From NCBI RefSeq assembly GCF_000011205.1, contig NC_003106.2:2060001-2124000 (forward strand): a stretch of DNA of 64,000 nucleotides, read 5' to 3'. The notes under the pieces were generated by a model that made no database searches, was not told where the DNA came from, and was given only the letters and a program-made list of their open reading frames with translations. Shown one piece after another: positions 1 to 15,135 of the stretch. The DNA comes from Sulfurisphaera tokodaii str. 7 (GTDB taxonomy: Archaea > Thermoproteota > Thermoprotei_A > Sulfolobales > Sulfolobaceae). The position numbers and the translations under genes are program-made. Numbering within the stretch: the first letter of the stretch is position 1; each line of letters opens with the position of its first letter.

Positions 1-1
1 G

Positions 2-430
2 AAAGAAATAGAGATCTTGTCTAGGTTTTTAGAGATAGGTGAAAAAGAGCAAAAACCATTAATTATACACGTTAGAGGAGGATTTAATGACCTTGTTACC
101 ATTTTATCATCATATAAGGTTAAGTTTGTTATTCATGCATTTGAAGGAAGTATAAAAAATGCAAAAAGAGTTATTGAATTAGGTGGATTAATCTCTATGC
201 CTCCAATACTTTTGAGAGATAAAACAAGACAAGAGATCATAAAAAATGTGGACTTAGAATATATTTTAACTGAAACTGATTCACCTTTTATGGCTCATGA
301 GAAGATGATTAGAAACGAACCATGTAATGTACAATTAACAATAGAGAAGATTGCAGAATTAAAAAACATTGATATTCAAGAAGTAGAGAAAAAAATAGAA
401 AATAACTTTAAAAAGTTACTTCATTTATGA
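2..430 (+). CDS. TatD-family metal-dependent hydrolase, C-terminal part
   Basis: The reading frame is open from the left edge, so the N-terminus lies outside the window. The visible 142 or so residues match the C-terminal half of TatD/YcfH-type TIM-barrel DNases: a histidine in PLIIHVRG, a second in VIHAFEGS, the LTETDSPF metal-site motif and a downstream NEP block, followed by the usual helix ending in NNFKKLL. The family hydrolyses phosphodiester bonds in DNA with divalent metals; the exact substrate here is inferred only from family. It converges on the dox operon, and the last 10 bases overlap the end of doxE. Family assignment is firm. Confidence 0.85.
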   Translation, partial: KEIEILSRFLEIGEKEQKPLIIHVRGGFNDLVTILSSYKVKFVIHAFEGSIKNAKRVIELGGLISMPPILLRDKTRQEIIKNVDLEYILTETDSPFMAHEKMIRNEPCNVQLTIEKIAELKNIDIQEVEKKIENNFKKLLHL

Positions 431-621
431 CTTTCTTCCTCTTCTGTTGGTGCAAAATATACGAATAGGAAGTACGCTAGAAAGCCGATAAATGCTGCAA
501 TAGTAAATGGCAGTACATAAGGTACGGCAGCTTGATGAAGTGTTATTTCTGAGATTTCCCAAACTAACCCAGCTATTGCTAAAACATATCCGATTCCCAA
601 TAGTTTAAAGAAACTAACCAT
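421..621 (-). CDS. doxE: Terminal oxidase small subunit DoxE
   Basis: A 66-residue protein with two hydrophobic segments (about residues 5-22 and 33-54) and an acidic tail, EEEES. It is the last gene of a minus-strand cluster behind doxC and doxB, separated from doxC by 6 bases and preceded by a GGGTGAT ribosome-binding site. Position, size and topology fit DoxE, the small membrane subunit of the aa3-type quinol oxidase described from Acidianus ambivalens. Sequence alone would not identify it; the call relies on operon context. Confidence 0.75.
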   Translation of the reverse strand: MVSFFKLLGIGYVLAIAGLVWEISEITLHQAAVPYVLPFTIAAFIGFLAYFLFVYFAPTEEEESHK

Positions 622-627
622 TTTTTA

Positions 628-1716
628 TCACCCTTCAACCAAAATTGTTCCCCATAGAGACATTAAATAACCTGCTTGCTCACCAGTTAGCGGATTAGAC
701 ATTCCGTCTAAGTTATATACGTAATAGGCCGGATAAATAATTCCATAAACATATGCTGGTGCATTTGCCTTAAATGTGAATGTCATATAAGTATTATATG
801 TTGATGAATTAAGCATTTGGTATGCTACTGGAGTTATTGTACCATTCCACCAAACTGCATAGACACCAACATACAGACCAGTCATTGGTTCTGGAGTTCC
901 ACTGGCAGTATAATTGTATAACCAATTATGATCATTATCTGGAGTCGGTATGTATAGTTTTAATGTAGCAGTTGAATTAGCATTTATTATAAATGTGGGA
1001 CCAGGTATTGAATCATTAAATGCAGCATATTTATCAGAGACCGCATATAACACTGGTGAGGAACCTGAGACTACTATTATTGGTGGATTATAAGGATCAC
1101 CGACTAGGCCACTAGAGTGCGCGGCGTTTGAAGAGCTAATATAACTGTTTATGTCACTAGGTGAGAAATAACCACTTGCTGGAATAACTAATATTTCACC
1201 TACATCATAAGAGAACCAGGGACCGTTATACTCACCATCTAAGAATGCATATGCACCTTCAGCAATTGGTGAACCACTTGGAGTACCAGCATACCATACA
1301 GCATATTGAGTTAGTCCAGGTACAATTTGAGTATCTACAACGTATTTGGAATTATACACTGGTATATACATATTCTCAGTTGCAGTCTTACCCATAACAG
1401 CATACATCGTCATATTCAAATACTGACCAGGATGAACTACCATTAGATTATAGTAGTATGGCAAAACTGTACCATTTGGTAATACTAGTTCTGAATCTAT
1501 TCCCCCTCCATGTTCTTGAACCATAAAAACATATTGTTCAGCATATACAGTAGTTTGTATCACCATTGAAGTAGGAGTGTTTGATGGAATATCAGCAGAA
1601 AAAACAGTAGAAGTACCTCCAACAGTAAATACTTGAGGTAAAGTTGTAATTACAACTATTGCTAAAAGTAAAATTGCAAATCCAGTCCAAATCCATTCCC
1701 AAGTTTCTTTCTTCAT
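628..1716 (-). CDS. doxC: Terminal oxidase subunit II-like protein DoxC
   Basis: 362 residues with one N-terminal membrane helix (about residues 8-30) and a long extracytoplasmic domain rich in Tyr, Ser, Thr and Asn-X-Ser/Thr sites, as expected outside an acidophile cell. It sits between doxB and doxE and starts at an ATG preceded by GGTGGTGAG, a strong Shine-Dalgarno for an internal operon gene. DoxC is the roughly 38 kDa subunit of the Sulfolobales DoxBCE quinol oxidase. I see no clear CuA cysteine pair, in line with quinol rather than cytochrome c as donor. Confidence 0.8.
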   Translation of the reverse strand: MKKETWEWIWTGFAILLLAIVVITTLPQVFTVGGTSTVFSADIPSNTPTSMVIQTTVYAEQYVFMVQEHGGGIDSELVLPNGTVLPYYYNLMVVHPGQYLNMTMYAVMGKTATENMYIPVYNSKYVVDTQIVPGLTQYAVWYAGTPSGSPIAEGAYAFLDGEYNGPWFSYDVGEILVIPASGYFSPSDINSYISSSNAAHSSGLVGDPYNPPIIVVSGSSPVLYAVSDKYAAFNDSIPGPTFIINANSTATLKLYIPTPDNDHNWLYNYTASGTPEPMTGLYVGVYAVWWNGTITPVAYQMLNSSTYNTYMTFTFKANAPAYVYGIIYPAYYVYNLDGMSNPLTGEQAGYLMSLWGTILVEG

Positions 1717-1778
1717 ATCTCACCACCAAATTTACAAGTTTTAAAATAAACTTCATATAATAAAAAATTAACTAATTT

Positions 1779-3560
<1,782 letters not shown>

Positions 3561-3590
3561 TATGATTCACCATTTTTAATTTCGCTATCC

Positions 3591-3600
3591 CTTTTTTAAA
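3591..3600 (-). promoter_or_regulatory. Predicted promoter of the dox operon
   Basis: Reading the minus strand, TTTAAAAAAG lies about 31-40 bases upstream of the doxB GTG. With the usual archaeal 25-base spacing, transcription would start near 3570, leaving a leader of about ten bases that carries the GGTGA ribosome-binding site. Placement is by eye. Confidence 0.5.
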
Positions 3601-3960
3601 TCTTATTTTTATAAAAGTTACGTTTTTTATGATTAACTGAGTTTAATGTTATATAATGGTTTAAAAAAACTAAAATGCATAATTATTGAATATATTTTAT
3701 CATTTTAGCAGAGTCTTTCCTGGTTGATAGACTAATTAACGGAGATGTTCATTTTCTCTAACAAGTGCCTATAATTAGATGTTTAAACTACTTTAATATA
3801 CTTTTTAACAAATAGATATAGCAAAATACAAATGAAAATATCTATACTATTAATAATTTATATAATATATAGTTACAAAAAGAGAAAGATACTAACATAT
3901 TGCTGTTAATCAGAAACTTTGATAAATAGTGTACATCCTCAAATTTCAAATATATTGTAA
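3601..3960. other. Gene-free AT-rich spacer upstream of dox
   Basis: This stretch lies between doxB and tRNA-Ser. It is very AT-rich, with stops in all frames, and I see no RNA gene, repeat or conserved box apart from the dox promoter at its left edge. Confidence 0.6.
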
Positions 3961-4049
3961 TGGCGCCGGGGGCGGGATTTGAACCCGCGCGGGGACGGAC
4001 CCCAGCGGCTTAGCAGGCCGCCGCCCTAACCGGGCTAGGCGACCCCGGC
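3961..4049 (-). tRNA. tRNA-Ser (anticodon GCU)
   Basis: The minus strand folds into a full cloverleaf: acceptor GCCGGGG with CCCCGGC, anticodon stem GCGGC/GCCGC around loop CTGCTAA (anticodon GCT), a long GC-rich variable arm typical of class II serine tRNAs, and a T-arm with GGTTCAAATCC. Discriminator G is followed by an encoded CCA (3961-3963). A TATA-like TTTATATA lies about 25 bases upstream of the 5' end, around 4074-4082. No intron is visible. Confidence 0.95.
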
Positions 4050-4124
4050 ATACTAATATTATTACAACAAGTATATAAATTTTTTCGAGTAAAAGTCTTG
4101 GGCCTTAATTTATATTCATAAGAT

Positions 4125-4430
4125 GGGTCGGCCCCCTTATGCCATGATCCTTTCCTCTCTAGATTTACCCCCAGCCTTTCTCACACCGGTGACCGGTGAA
4201 CGCGGACGGCCGGACACGGTTGCTCCCTTCCGGACCTGGCCGATTCCTCCGGTTGACGCGATATCCCCTCTCCCTCCAGAGAGGAGATTCGCGTCCGTCT
4301 CGCCCCACCGGGCGGTGCTCATCGTTCAGCTGGGATCTAGAGAGGTAGGTATCATGGCATAAGGGTTACTGGTGCCCCATTACGCCACGGGGTTACAGGA
4401 GCTGGCGAGACTCCCCACCCTACCCGACCC
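4125..4430 (-). ncRNA. ffs: Signal recognition particle RNA (archaeal 7S RNA)
   Basis: About 306 nt on the minus strand, GC-rich in an AT-rich genome. It contains the SRP helix-8 signature: GGTCCGGAAGGGAGCA, with the asymmetric loop that binds SRP54. The ends are complementary (GGGTCGG at the 5' end, CCGACCC at the 3' end), forming the archaeal helix 1, and an internal block near each end (TTATGCCATGAT) is compatible with helix 5. It acts with SRP54 and SRP19 in cotranslational membrane targeting. Exact ends are inferred from the terminal pairing; a TATA-like TTTTATAA lies at 4441-4448. Short open frames inside it are spurious. Confidence 0.93.
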
Positions 4431-4452
4431 AAATATAAATTATAAAAGTTCT

Positions 4453-5079
4453 TTAAGAGTTTAACTCATTCATAATTTCGCATAAAGAGTTCATTATTTT
4501 TATTCCTAGATTTATTAACTTCTCAACATCAATAGGTACTTCCGATCTTACTAGATATATTTTGCCTAATTTTGCTTTTTTAAAGGCTATTGCATCAACT
4601 TCAGTATCTCCTATTCCTATTGATAGCTCTGGATTAAGATCCAATTTGTTTATTGCCAATAATATCCCTTCAGGGTCTGGTTTGCCGTTTGTCACATCAT
4701 CAGAAGTTATAATTAAATCTACTGAAATTCCAACAGTGTTTAAAACCTCTCTTGCTGATATAGTGTTAGATGACGTAACTATAGCAGTCTTATATCCGAG
4801 TTCTTTAGCTTTTTCTATTATTTCTTTTGAACATCTTGTTCCTTTAGCTTTTCTCTTAACCAAATCTAGATATATATTGTTTTTTATATTCATTAACTCC
4901 TTCCATTTATCTTTGGCTAAAATTTTTGCTATATCTGCAGTTTTTCTTCCCAACAAAGTCTCTATTTGTATATCTGTGTTTATACCGAGTTTAGATAGTG
5001 CTATTTCCCAAGCTTCTTTATGAATAAAAGCCGTATTAGCTAGGGTACCATCTAGATCAAAAATTATACCTTTATTCAT
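4453..5079 (-). CDS. HAD-superfamily hydrolase (phosphoglycolate phosphatase / beta-phosphoglucomutase-like)
   Basis: 208 residues with HAD motifs in order: FDLDGTLAN near the N-terminus with the nucleophile and acid Asp, IVTSS (motif II), a lysine before DPEG (motif III) and [10 protein letters not shown] (motif IV). A helical cap of subclass I lies between motifs I and II. Such enzymes remove phosphate from small phosphorylated metabolites; the substrate cannot be read from the sequence. It overlaps the upstream alcohol dehydrogenase by 4 bases, so the two are probably cotranscribed, and it stops about 20 bases before the SRP RNA 5' end. Confidence 0.85.
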   Translation of the reverse strand: MNKGIIFDLDGTLANTAFIHKEAWEIALSKLGINTDIQIETLLGRKTADIAKILAKDKWKELMNIKNNIYLDLVKRKAKGTRCSKEIIEKAKELGYKTAIVTSSNTISAREVLNTVGISVDLIITSDDVTNGKPDPEGILLAINKLDLNPELSIGIGDTEVDAIAFKKAKLGKIYLVRSEVPIDVEKLINLGIKIMNSLCEIMNELNS

Positions 5080-6161
5080 GGAATTATCAAACTTCTTATA
5101 GCTTCTCCTTCTTCTAATAATTTTACTGCCTCATTTACCTCCTCTAATCTATATTTACCAGTAACTAACTTACCTGGATCATATTTTCCAGATCTTACTA
5201 ACTCTAATAATCTAGGCATATCAATCCTAGGTCTGCCCCCGTAATTTCCAAGTATAGTTATTCCATTTCTTACAATCATTGCTATTCTTAATGGAATTTG
5301 AGCTGAAACTGGTGGTAGTCCTACTAAGACAACTCTTCCGCCAATTCTCACGCTTTCTATTGCCATTTGTACTGTTTCTTGTGTCCCACCAGCCTCTATA
5401 ACTACATCAGGCCCTCCGTTAGTTACTTCCTTTAATGCTTTAATGGGGTCTGTTTCTTTTGTATTTATAACATCAGTTGCACCTAACTCCATGGCTTTTT
5501 CAAGTTTCCATTTCTTTGTCCCTAAGGCAATTATCCTCCCAGCTCCGCTCGCTTTGAGTAATTGTATAATTGAAAGACCAACGCCACCTACTCCAATAAC
5601 TGCTACTGTTTCACCTGGTTCAATTTTAGCCGAGTCTACTGCACCATACCCGGTAATTCCTGCACAACCTAATACTGCAACCTTTTGTAAATCCATGTCT
5701 TGAGGAACAACTGTTAATGCGTTTTCATGAACTATCGCATATTCAGCAAACCCTCCTCCAAGAAATGTCCTAACTATTGTACCATTTTTTAATCTTAACC
5801 TGGTAGTACCATCAAACATTGTACCTTTTAATCTTACAGAAGAAAATGTTTCGCAAAGATTTTCATGTCCAGATATGCAATTTTTACATTTCCCACAAGG
5901 ATGAATAAACGCTGAAATCACTCTATCACCAGGCTTTACTCTAGTTACACCAGGACCTACTTTCTTTACAATCCCAGCTATTTCATGCCCAGCAACTACT
6001 GGTGGTGGTACAGGCGTTGCTCCAACAAACACATTAATATCTGAATGGCACAATCCAGTTGCAACTACTTGTACCATAACCTCATTTTCTTTAGGATCTT
6101 CTATTTCTACTTCCTCAATTTTTAATGGCTCCTTATAGTTAAATAATACTGCTGCTCTCAT
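5076..6161 (-). CDS. Zinc-dependent alcohol dehydrogenase (MDR family)
   Basis: 361 residues of the medium-chain dehydrogenase type. Catalytic zinc ligands are C38 (GLCHSD), H59-E60 (AGHE) and C166; structural zinc cysteines are C89, C92, C95 and C103 (CGKCKNC...C). The Rossmann motif GVGGVG starts at about residue 190. It interconverts alcohols and aldehydes or ketones with NAD(P). Members of this family act as succinic semialdehyde reductase in the 3-hydroxypropionate/4-hydroxybutyrate cycle of Sulfolobales, but that role is only a possibility here. It overlaps the HAD gene by 4 bases. Confidence 0.88.
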   Translation of the reverse strand: MRAAVLFNYKEPLKIEEVEIEDPKENEVMVQVVATGLCHSDINVFVGATPVPPPVVAGHEIAGIVKKVGPGVTRVKPGDRVISAFIHPCGKCKNCISGHENLCETFSSVRLKGTMFDGTTRLRLKNGTIVRTFLGGGFAEYAIVHENALTVVPQDMDLQKVAVLGCAGITGYGAVDSAKIEPGETVAVIGVGGVGLSIIQLLKASGAGRIIALGTKKWKLEKAMELGATDVINTKETDPIKALKEVTNGGPDVVIEAGGTQETVQMAIESVRIGGRVVLVGLPPVSAQIPLRIAMIVRNGITILGNYGGRPRIDMPRLLELVRSGKYDPGKLVTGKYRLEEVNEAVKLLEEGEAIRSLIIP

Positions 6162-6194
6162 TCATATACCTTTTATTTATACAGTATAAAAAAT

Positions 6195-7177
6195 TTATAT
6201 CTTTATGACTATCTCTTGGAAGATTATTGCTAATATTGCAAATATTAATTCAATTCCCCATAATATTGCGACTATTTGATATTCTTTGAATTTTCCTAGT
6301 TTCATAACTACATGAGTTAGTGAGTTAGGTTTATCATCCCAATAAAGATAACCATCGGGAGATATCTTACCAAATGATACTCCCTTAAATTTTGTTCTAG
6401 CTTTTAAGAAGAATTCTATAGCATATGGAATATAAAGGAAGAATAATGCAGTATACATATAACCAGCTATGCCAATCGAGCCTATAACAGAGCCTATAAA
6501 ATAGGTTCCTATATTCCCCGGAAATATTTTTGCAGGGTACTTATTAAATAATAGGAAAGAAAAGAGAACAAATGCTAAGATTAAAGCCATTACACCAGCA
6601 TAAAATGTAGGACCGTTTGATCTTAACCCTATGTAAGCTAAAGCCGAAGCCATAATTAACCCCATACCAGCACCTAAACCGTTAAGTCCCTCTAGCATGT
6701 TAAATGCATTGGCTGTTATCGTTAATACAGCAGGTAAGATAATTATGTAAAAAAATATTCCGAAGTTTACTTGCCCTAAGAATGGTATAGAGATAATAGA
6801 ATGCCCAGAACTATACAATATGAGTGGAACAGAAGCAAATATGGGTAGAAAAGCTCTTATTGATTGCCTTAAGTTAAATATATCATCTAGAATACCTAAA
6901 TAACCTATTAAAAGTGAAGATAAGAGGACTGAAACAATTACTTTTTCTATTATTTCTGATCTTGGGGAATCATTAGAAAATAATAGAAAAGTAAATGCTC
7001 CAGCAATAAAACCAGCAACTATACTTACTCCTCCTAAAACTGGAATCTGTGGTTTATCTGGCTTGTTTATATCTTTTCCTACGAACCCTCTACTTTTTGC
7101 TATATTAATAACCCACTTAGTTGATATATAAGTAACAAGATACCCTATTATTGCTGAGATAATGATTGTTGCCAGAT

Positions 7178-7181
<4 letters not shown>
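6195..7181 (-). CDS. aglH: Polyprenyl-phosphate GlcNAc-1-phosphate transferase (AglH/Alg7 type)
   Basis: 328 residues with about ten membrane helices and the motifs of the MraY/Alg7/WecA family: a cytoplasmic DKPQIPVLGG loop, NAFNMLEGLNGLGAG, and KIFPGNIG. The family moves GlcNAc-1-phosphate from UDP-GlcNAc onto a lipid phosphate, the first step of N-glycan assembly on dolichol. It overlaps gds by 4 bases and is last in the operon, next to the genes that supply the isoprenoid carrier. In Sulfolobus acidocaldarius the homologue at this locus is called AglH. Confidence 0.85.
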
Positions 7182-9917
<2,736 letters not shown>

Positions 9918-9925
<8 letters not shown>

Positions 9926-10768
9926 CGAACCTCACTGAAAGATATCCTACCACAGAACTTTTATCTCCAGAAGTATCTCCAGATGTTGCATGCTTTAATA
10001 CATATGGCTTCTTATTGAATTTCTTAGCTAGCATTAATACTGTCATCATTGGACCAAAACCACATGCCGTTACATCTTTTTCTTCAACAACATTAAATAA
10101 ACCCTTATAATCTAGGCTTAGTATTTTTTCTATTGCCATATTATCTTTTTCTATCGTCTTTTCATGAGGCTCATAATGATTCATATCACTACTTGCTATA
10201 ACTACGATATCTTTATCTTTATACTTCTGCATAATCTTAGAAATTCCCTCAGCTAAATACTCAGAAATTTCCGGTGTTTGCATCATAATTACTATTGGTA
10301 CTATTTTTGTTTTTGAATCAAAGAAATATTGCAAAAAAGGAACTTGCACTTCTATCGAATGTTCATAAAGGTGAGCTTTTTCATCTATATCTATTACTTC
10401 AGATTCTCTAACTAGATCCATAGCTATTTGTTCATCAATCTCAATTTCTCCTAAAGGTGTTTTCCATTTTCCTTTAGGCCACAAGGAAACATAAGAACCC
10501 AAACCAGTATGATTAGGACCTAATATTATTACAGTGTCTGGTATGCCTTCAGAAGCTAAATAATAATAAGCATGAGCAGCAACCGGACCACTATACATAT
10601 AACCAGCATGAGGGACTATAAAGAAAAGATTATTTCTTTTACTTTTTTGAGGAGGTACTTGAGGGATTTTCCCAGGTCCTAAAGGGTGTAAAAAACTCCA
10701 TTCTATTTGTTTTTTTAACTTATCTTCTTCTCCTTCATAAAACGCACCAGCAACAGCTGGTAATCTTA

Positions 10769-10772
<4 letters not shown>
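9918..10772 (-). CDS. MEMO1-family protein
   Basis: 284 residues. It opens with [12 protein letters not shown] and carries [38 protein letters not shown] and [10 protein letters not shown], the conserved histidine-containing blocks of the MEMO family, which shares the fold of class III extradiol dioxygenases. The biochemical role in archaea is not known. Its place between rps2 and isoprenoid genes is widely conserved in archaea, and it overlaps both neighbours by a few bases (4 with rps2, 8 with the GHMP-like gene). Confidence 0.9.
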
Positions 10773-11446
<674 letters not shown>

Positions 11447-11456
11447 AAATTACACC

Positions 11457-11657
11457 TCAAATTGGTCTAGTGTAATGAATTACCTCCTTTATAATATCTA
11501 CGTGAGATAAAAGCATTCTCCTGCAACAATACCTTTTAACACCTAAATCATCTAATACTTTTCCAGGATCTTCTCCATTAGAAACTCTAGTTATGAATGG
11601 TTCCCATTTGTCACCAATAAGGGAACCACAAGTAAAACATCTAATTGGAATAATCAT
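11457..11657 (-). CDS. rpo10: RNA polymerase subunit Rpo10 (RpoN)
   Basis: 66 residues with the zinc-bundle pattern CFTCG near the N-terminus and YCCRRM near residue 44, the hallmark of Rpo10/RPB10. It docks with Rpo3 in the assembly platform of RNA polymerase. It is encoded with rpo3 and ribosomal proteins in the same operon. Confidence 0.97.
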   Translation of the reverse strand: MIIPIRCFTCGSLIGDKWEPFITRVSNGEDPGKVLDDLGVKRYCCRRMLLSHVDIIKEVIHYTRPI

Positions 11658-11663
11658 AAAAAT

Positions 11664-12077
11664 TCACCTATATGCCTTCTGTCTCCATCTTCTTGCACTA
11701 TATCTCATCCATTTTTCTGATTCTGTTTGCCTTGGATCACCAGCTAACATTGTCCTATCATATACCTTGTAGATCTCTTCTAATTCCTTACTTCCAGTGA
11801 ATTTAACTAGCGCTCTAGCTAAGGCCATTCTAGCAGCATCAGCTTGACCCATCACTCCTCCTCCTTCAACATAAATTTTTGCATCTATAGAAGATGATAT
11901 CTTCTCACCAGCTAATAATAATGGTTCCATAATTTTCATCCTTACTACTTCCATAGGAATTATTTCTAATGGTATATCATTTACAAATACTCTTCCCTTG
12001 CCTGGAGTAATATAACATCTAGCTCTAGCCATTTTTCTTCTAGCATAAGTAATTATAACTTGTGACTGCTGACTCAT
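11664..12077 (-). CDS. rps9: Small ribosomal subunit protein uS9
   Basis: 137 residues. It starts VIITYARRKMARARCYITPGKGRVFVNDIPLE and ends with the basic tail YSARRWRQKAYR that reaches the P-site in the decoding centre. The central GGGVMGQADAARMALARALV block is conserved. It overlaps the stop of rpl13 by 4 bases. Confidence 0.97.
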   Translation of the reverse strand: MSQQSQVIITYARRKMARARCYITPGKGRVFVNDIPLEIIPMEVVRMKIMEPLLLAGEKISSSIDAKIYVEGGGVMGQADAARMALARALVKFTGSKELEEIYKVYDRTMLAGDPRQTESEKWMRYSARRWRQKAYR

Positions 12078-12514
12078 TGACTAAAACCTCCTAATAATTT
12101 CGATAATTCACCAACAGTTATATATTTACCTTTCAATCTTTTCACATCAGCATCCTCAAATCTTATCATTTGTTTATCCTTATATTCAGCTGGAATACCT
12201 ATAAAGACTATTAAATTCTTAAACATCATTTTTCCAGATTTGTTCTTAGGTAACATACCTCTTACGGTTCTTTTTACTATATTTATGGGAGTTCTTGGTC
12301 TTTTAATTGTATTTTTTTCTGGATTTTGGAATTTTCTTACACTGAATATTAAACTATAGCCTCTTACAACTCTAGCCCTAGGCCCACTAATTATGGCTTT
12401 TTCAGCATTAACAACAACAACCCTCTTTCCTTGAATTAAGAGTTTTGCAATATGCGTAGCCATTCTTCCTAATATTTGATTTTCAGCATTAACAACAACT
12501 AATTGTTCACTCAT
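12074..12514 (-). CDS. rpl13: Large ribosomal subunit protein uL13
   Basis: 146 residues: [20 protein letters not shown] followed by [10 protein letters not shown] and [22 protein letters not shown], all typical of uL13. It overlaps rpl18e and rps9 by 4 bases each, which suggests translational coupling. Confidence 0.96.
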   Translation of the reverse strand: MSEQLVVVNAENQILGRMATHIAKLLIQGKRVVVVNAEKAIISGPRARVVRGYSLIFSVRKFQNPEKNTIKRPRTPINIVKRTVRGMLPKNKSGKMMFKNLIVFIGIPAEYKDKQMIRFEDADVKRLKGKYITVGELSKLLGGFSQ

Positions 12515-12867
12515 CCTTTCATCAACCTCACATTCTTAAAATCTTTTACCTCTTCAAGTGCTTTGTATAAACTTATAACTTTTCCTCCGCTTTTTTCTAT
12601 TTTTTCTTTAGCAGACTTAGAAAAAGATAAAGCTACTACTGTAACTGGATGATCTAAATTTCCAATCCCTAATACTTTCCCTGGAACAACAACTACATCA
12701 TTTGGTTTAGTATACTTATTTATTTTATAAATGTTAATATAAGGACGTTGTCTACTTGGTTTTTGTAATTCTTCTGCCACTCTTTTCCATAAAGGCTTTT
12801 TCTGCTTGCTTAGTAAATCAATGAGCTTTCTAACCATTATGTTTGTACTTCCAGTCCTCGCGACCAT
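12511..12867 (-). CDS. rpl18e: Large ribosomal subunit protein eL18
   Basis: 118 residues, matching archaeal L18e (L15/L18e fold): [22 protein letters not shown], then [19 protein letters not shown] and a C-terminal [12 protein letters not shown]. It lies one base after rpo3 and overlaps rpl13 by 4 bases. Confidence 0.95.
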   Translation of the reverse strand: MVARTGSTNIMVRKLIDLLSKQKKPLWKRVAEELQKPSRQRPYINIYKINKYTKPNDVVVVPGKVLGIGNLDHPVTVVALSFSKSAKEKIEKSGGKVISLYKALEEVKDFKNVRLMKG

Positions 12868-12868
12868 C

Positions 12869-13663
12869 TTATAGACCCTCTACCAGCTTTTTTAATTGAT
12901 TGAGTTTACGTAATAAACTTTTCCCAGCCTCTATTAAAATTCTCTCTGGCTTTAAACTTCCTACAGATTCAATCTCTAAAATGTACTTATTCTCTACCGC
13001 TGAGATAAAGATATTATTTTCACAATACTTTATACACTCCTCGCAAAGAGTACAAGCAACTTCATTTTTTACAAATAATTTTCCATTTTCCATTCCAAAA
13101 ACCCCTTCTGGGCAAACTTCAAAAGCCTTTTCACAATTTCCCTTAACTTCTACATGAGGGTAGTATCTTACTACAGCTATACTTACTGGACTAAATTTTA
13201 TATGTTCCTTTCCATATCCAAGACGTAATCTTGCTTCTAACGTAACTTTTTGCTTAGGACCTAATAAAACAATGGGTATATTCCCAGAAATAGGTACTAT
13301 AGCTGGATCATCAGTCTTTAAATCTCTAGAATAAACCATCACTGTCTCTCCTTCATTTGCTCCTACATCTAAATATACTCTAGCATAACAACCATCACAA
13401 TTTTCCTTACATTCAGCACATTCTTCTGGTGGTCTATAATGATCTAATGCCTCATCAGAGGAAAACGGTATCATTGCTAGTCTATGTGCCAGAATTTCAT
13501 CATAAAGAGGACTATTATTTTCTATAAAATATACTTCATCTACAGCCATTACTGGTACATACAAAATTGAGGCTCTTCTTATTGAATTAACTAATTCTAA
13601 AGGATAATTCCCAACGATAAGCTTAAGAGAATTATTTTCTTTACTTAATAAAGAAATAGGCAT
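12869..13663 (-). CDS. rpo3: RNA polymerase subunit Rpo3 (RpoD) with ferredoxin-like cluster domain
   Basis: 264 residues. It has an alpha-like dimerisation domain ([33 protein letters not shown]) interrupted by an insert with [11 protein letters not shown], then an Fe-S domain with [14 protein letters not shown] and [13 protein letters not shown], and a C-terminal return to the alpha fold. Rpo3 is the archaeal equivalent of RPB3 and of the alpha subunit. The Sulfolobus solfataricus enzyme is known to carry an Fe-S cluster here, and the cysteine set for it is intact. It follows rps11 by 6 bases. Confidence 0.96.
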   Translation of the reverse strand: MPISLLSKENNSLKLIVGNYPLELVNSIRRASILYVPVMAVDEVYFIENNSPLYDEILAHRLAMIPFSSDEALDHYRPPEECAECKENCDGCYARVYLDVGANEGETVMVYSRDLKTDDPAIVPISGNIPIVLLGPKQKVTLEARLRLGYGKEHIKFSPVSIAVVRYYPHVEVKGNCEKAFEVCPEGVFGMENGKLFVKNEVACTLCEECIKYCENNIFISAVENKYILEIESVGSLKPERILIEAGKSLLRKLNQLKKLVEGL

Positions 13664-13669
13664 AGTACG

Positions 13670-14068
13670 TCAGACTCTTCTTCCTCTTCTGCCTCCTGGC
13701 CTCCTAATACTGTCATGAGGTATTGGTGTAACATCTTCAATCCTACCAATAATAAAACCAGCTCTTGCTAAAGCTCTTATAGCTGGTTGCGCACCAGGAC
13801 CAGGTGTTTTAGAACCGTAACCGCCTTGTGCTCTAACTTTTATATGTATTGCAGATATTCCCTTATCAAATGCTTCCGTAGCGGCTTTATTTGCAGCTAA
13901 CATAGCAGCGTAAGGCGATGGTTTTTCTCTGTCCGCTTTAACTACCATACCACCAGAAGCTCTAGAGATTATCTCAGCACCAGTAATATCTGTTATAGTT
14001 ATTAATGTATTGTTCTGAGATGCATAAACTCTAGCTATACCCCACCTAATTTCACGCCTGCTGGACAT
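13670..14068 (-). CDS. rps11: Small ribosomal subunit protein uS11
   Basis: Matches uS11 throughout, ending in the conserved tail [25 protein letters not shown] at 14077 would add three residues, but the ATG at 14068 gives [10 protein letters not shown], the usual Sulfolobus start, and sits 6-7 bases after a GGTGA ribosome-binding site. The start overlaps the end of rps4. Confidence 0.96.
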   Translation of the reverse strand: MSSRREIRWGIARVYASQNNTLITITDITGAEIISRASGGMVVKADREKPSPYAAMLAANKAATEAFDKGISAIHIKVRAQGGYGSKTPGPGAQPAIRALARAGFIIGRIEDVTPIPHDSIRRPGGRRGRRV

Positions 14069-14585
14069 TTTCTTCACCTTGTTGAGTTGGAGGATGCTGT
14101 TTGAATGGAGAAGTTGGATAGAAGTCTATTAAATCTTCCTCTCCTCTCATAACAATATAACCTGGAGAAGTGACTCTTCTACCACCTATTGCTATATGCC
14201 CATGAACTATTAATTGTCTAGCTTGGTATATTGTTCTGGCAAGACCTTTCTTATAGACTATTGTTTGTAGTCTTCTTTCAAGATAATTTTCTTCATTTAA
14301 GCCGAGAATATCATCTAGGGTAGCATTATCTTTCTCTATTATTCCCATTCTATATAATTTTTGAATTAACTGTTTTTCTCTTGTAGATCTCTCTGCTGGG
14401 GGTAAAGCTAACAATGACCTTGCTTGGTGCCTAAACTTTCTTATTATTGTTTGGGCTAGCCATAATTCTCTTTTGTTTCTTAGCCCGTATTTACCAATAA
14501 GAACTTGCTCTTTTTCTAAGTTAATTCTTATCCAAGGATGACCTGGGCCTTCCCATTTTCTTCTGCTTTTCTTAGGATCACCCAT
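14052..14585 (-). CDS. rps4: Small ribosomal subunit protein uS4
   Basis: 177 residues with the S4 RNA-binding domain: [40 protein letters not shown]. The N-terminal [16 protein letters not shown] is typical of archaeal uS4. It lies 5 bases after rps13 and overlaps rps11. Confidence 0.97.
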   Translation of the reverse strand: MGDPKKSRRKWEGPGHPWIRINLEKEQVLIGKYGLRNKRELWLAQTIIRKFRHQARSLLALPPAERSTREKQLIQKLYRMGIIEKDNATLDDILGLNEENYLERRLQTIVYKKGLARTIYQARQLIVHGHIAIGGRRVTSPGYIVMRGEEDLIDFYPTSPFKQHPPTQQGEENVQQA

Positions 14586-14590
14586 TTAAA

Positions 14591-15109
14591 TCACCCTTGT
14601 TTCTTTTCACCACCAGAAGAAGCTTGAGCCTTTTGCTGTTGTTGAGCAGCTTGAGCAGCCTTAGATCTTCTCACACCTACTGTAACTCCAGTTCTTCCAG
14701 TAGTCCTTGTCCTCTGTCCTCTAACCTTTAACCCTAACGAGTGTCTAACACCTCTCCAGCTCTTTATTTTCTTTTCTCTTTCTATATCATTCCTAACGTA
14801 AAATATAAGATCTGAAGTTACTAAATGCATGTCAATACCACTCTCATAATCCTTTCTTCTATTATACATCCAATTTGGCACTTCAAGTATTTTCTTATCT
14901 GTTAGATAATTTTCAATTTTCTTTATATCCTCATCACTTAGTTCTCCTAACCTTCTATCTTTATCTAAACCAAGTTTAAAAACTATCGCCCTAGCTGTAT
15001 TATATCCTATGCCTTTAACCATTGCTAAAGCATAAGGCACTTTCATAGTTCCGTCTACATCCTGACCAAAAAGCCTGACTATGTATTTAAACTGCTGTTG
15101 CTGAGACAT
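14591..15109 (-). CDS. rps13: Small ribosomal subunit protein uS13
   Basis: 172 residues: [29 protein letters not shown] near the N-terminus and [19 protein letters not shown] in the C-terminal part. The Gln/Ala-rich tail is low complexity. This is the first gene of the long superoperon that runs to aglH. The short spacer 15110-15135 holds only AT-rich sequence. Confidence 0.96.
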   Translation of the reverse strand: MSQQQQFKYIVRLFGQDVDGTMKVPYALAMVKGIGYNTARAIVFKLGLDKDRRLGELSDEDIKKIENYLTDKKILEVPNWMYNRRKDYESGIDMHLVTSDLIFYVRNDIEREKKIKSWRGVRHSLGLKVRGQRTRTTGRTGVTVGVRRSKAAQAAQQQQKAQASSGGEKKQG

Positions 15110-15135
15110 TAAATATCAACTGATACACCTAATAT

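Noticed and set aside
4123-4362. Open frames on both strands (79 and 61 codons) with proline/arginine-rich translations
   Set aside because: They lie wholly inside the SRP RNA gene; the sequence is explained by the RNA's conserved helices.
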